NCBI GenBank assembly: GCA_023248615.1
Contig: JAHFEI010000140.1
Coordinates: 1 to 5,853, forward strand
From: Nitrospinales bacterium
GTDB lineage: Bacteria > Nitrospinota_A > UBA7883 > JACRGQ01
DNA length: 5,853 nucleotides
Direction: 5' to 3'
Shown here: in pieces, positions 5,340 to 5,853 of the stretch
How positions within the stretch are numbered: the stretch's first letter is position 1
How the letters are laid out: each line of letters opens with the position of its first letter
Translations under genes and position numbers: made by a program
The notes under the pieces: model-generated
What the model saw: the letters and a program-made list of their open reading frames with translations, nothing else
The model's database searches: none
What the model was told of the DNA's origin: nothing

Positions 5340-5853
5340 TAACCGGCGCGGCGGGGTTCCTCGGTTCTCATTTCACGGATCGCCTGATAGCGGAAGGACA
5401 CCACGTCACCGGCATGGATAACCTAATAACGGGCGACCGCCGGAACCTGGCGCACCTGGCAAGCGAACCTCGTTTCGAGTTTATCGAGCAAGATATCAAC
5501 AAGGGGCTGGGCTACACGGGAAACCTGGACTATGTGCTCAACCTTGCGTCGCTGGCCAGCCCGGTGGACTACTCCAACCACCCGCTGGAAACACTGATGG
5601 TTGGGGCGATAGGCTCCTACCACTGCCTTGAACTGGCAAAAGAAAAAAAAGCCGTTTACTTTTTTTCCTCTACCTCGGAAGTGTATGGCGACCCGTCGGT
5701 ATCGCCGCAACCGGAATCATACTGGGGCAATGTAAACCCGGTCGGCCCGCGCTCGTGTTACGACGAATCGAAACATTTCGGCGAGGCCATAACAATGGCC
5801 TACCTGAATAAAAAGTTGGTAGATACGAGGATAGTCCGTATCTTTAACACCTT
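5324..5853 (+). CDS. uxs: UDP-glucuronate decarboxylase (UDP-xylose synthase), 3' end outside window
   Basis: The first 176 residues of an extended short-chain dehydrogenase, continuing past the window edge; family members are about 310-320 residues. The enzyme converts UDP-glucuronate to UDP-xylose with retained NAD+. Visible are the Rossmann GAAGFLG (8-14), the DNLITG stretch (32-37), and LASLASPVDY (74-83), matching the ASPASPxxY hallmark. FSSTSEVYGDP (114-124) holds the active-site Thr117 and Glu119. NVNPVGPRSCYDESK (136-150) holds the catalytic Tyr146 and Lys150, followed by RIFNT at the edge. The TSEVYGDP and GPRxxYDE combination separates this family from UDP-glucose 4-epimerases and dTDP-glucose dehydratases. 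The ATG lies 16 bases inside the end of ugd in another frame and is preceded by GGAAGGGG (5313-5320), so the two genes are co-translated. What the pentose is added to cannot be seen here. Confidence 0.93.
   Translation, partial: MAKFLITGAAGFLGSHFTDRLIAEGHHVTGMDNLITGDRRNLAHLASEPRFEFIEQDINKGLGYTGNLDYVLNLASLASPVDYSNHPLETLMVGAIGSYHCLELAKEKKAVYFFSSTSEVYGDPSVSPQPESYWGNVNPVGPRSCYDESKHFGEAITMAYLNKKLVDTRIVRIFNT

Noticed and set aside
1..5853. Mobile elements, CRISPR arrays, tRNA genes, toxin-antitoxin or defence systems
   Set aside because: No transposase, integrase, repeat-spacer pattern, cloverleaf or defence-type protein was seen. All sizeable genes belong to known housekeeping, signalling or sugar-nucleotide families.

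Overview
The window reads as an ordinary bacterial chromosomal segment, with no transposase, phage, CRISPR, rRNA or tRNA signature. It carries six complete protein-coding genes and one gene cut by the right edge. The organism is probably a Gram-negative, motile or surface-attaching bacterium. This is inferred from two c-di-GMP-receptor genes of the flagellar-brake (YcgR-like) type, a bacteriohemerythrin and nucleotide-sugar genes for surface polysaccharide. Most of the genes are moderately GC-rich and use many ATA isoleucine codons. That combination is compatible with Deltaproteobacteria-like, Nitrospirota or Nitrospinota lineages, but the lineage cannot be fixed from this sequence alone.

Left part (minus strand, 2-2371, read right to left): a membrane-anchored alpha/beta hydrolase of the Bem46/YfhR type comes first. 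About 200 bases of partly AT-rich intergenic sequence follow, holding a candidate promoter and an imperfect hairpin. Then come two tandem PilZ-domain genes whose ends overlap by 8 bases, so they are probably co-transcribed and translationally coupled.

Middle (2372-3083): a divergent intergenic region leads into a plus-strand single-domain bacteriohemerythrin gene with a full set of di-iron ligands. Its base composition and isoleucine codon use differ from the genes on its right. A 91-base gap without a convincing promoter or terminator follows.

Right part (plus strand, 3084-5853): fmt (methionyl-tRNA formyltransferase), ugd (UDP-glucose 6-dehydrogenase) and uxs (UDP-glucuronate decarboxylase, truncated by the window end) lie 12 bases apart and then overlapping by 16 bases, so they look like one transcript. 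Ugd and Uxs catalyse consecutive steps, UDP-glucose to UDP-glucuronate to UDP-xylose, which supplies pentose (or glucuronate) for envelope or extracellular polysaccharide. Fmt is a translation-initiation housekeeping enzyme that appears simply to share the transcript.

I did not find a previously undescribed system. The points most worth a second look are the overlapping PilZ pair, the sharing of a transcript by fmt and ugd-uxs, the compositional contrast of the hemerythrin gene, and a few small intergenic structures.
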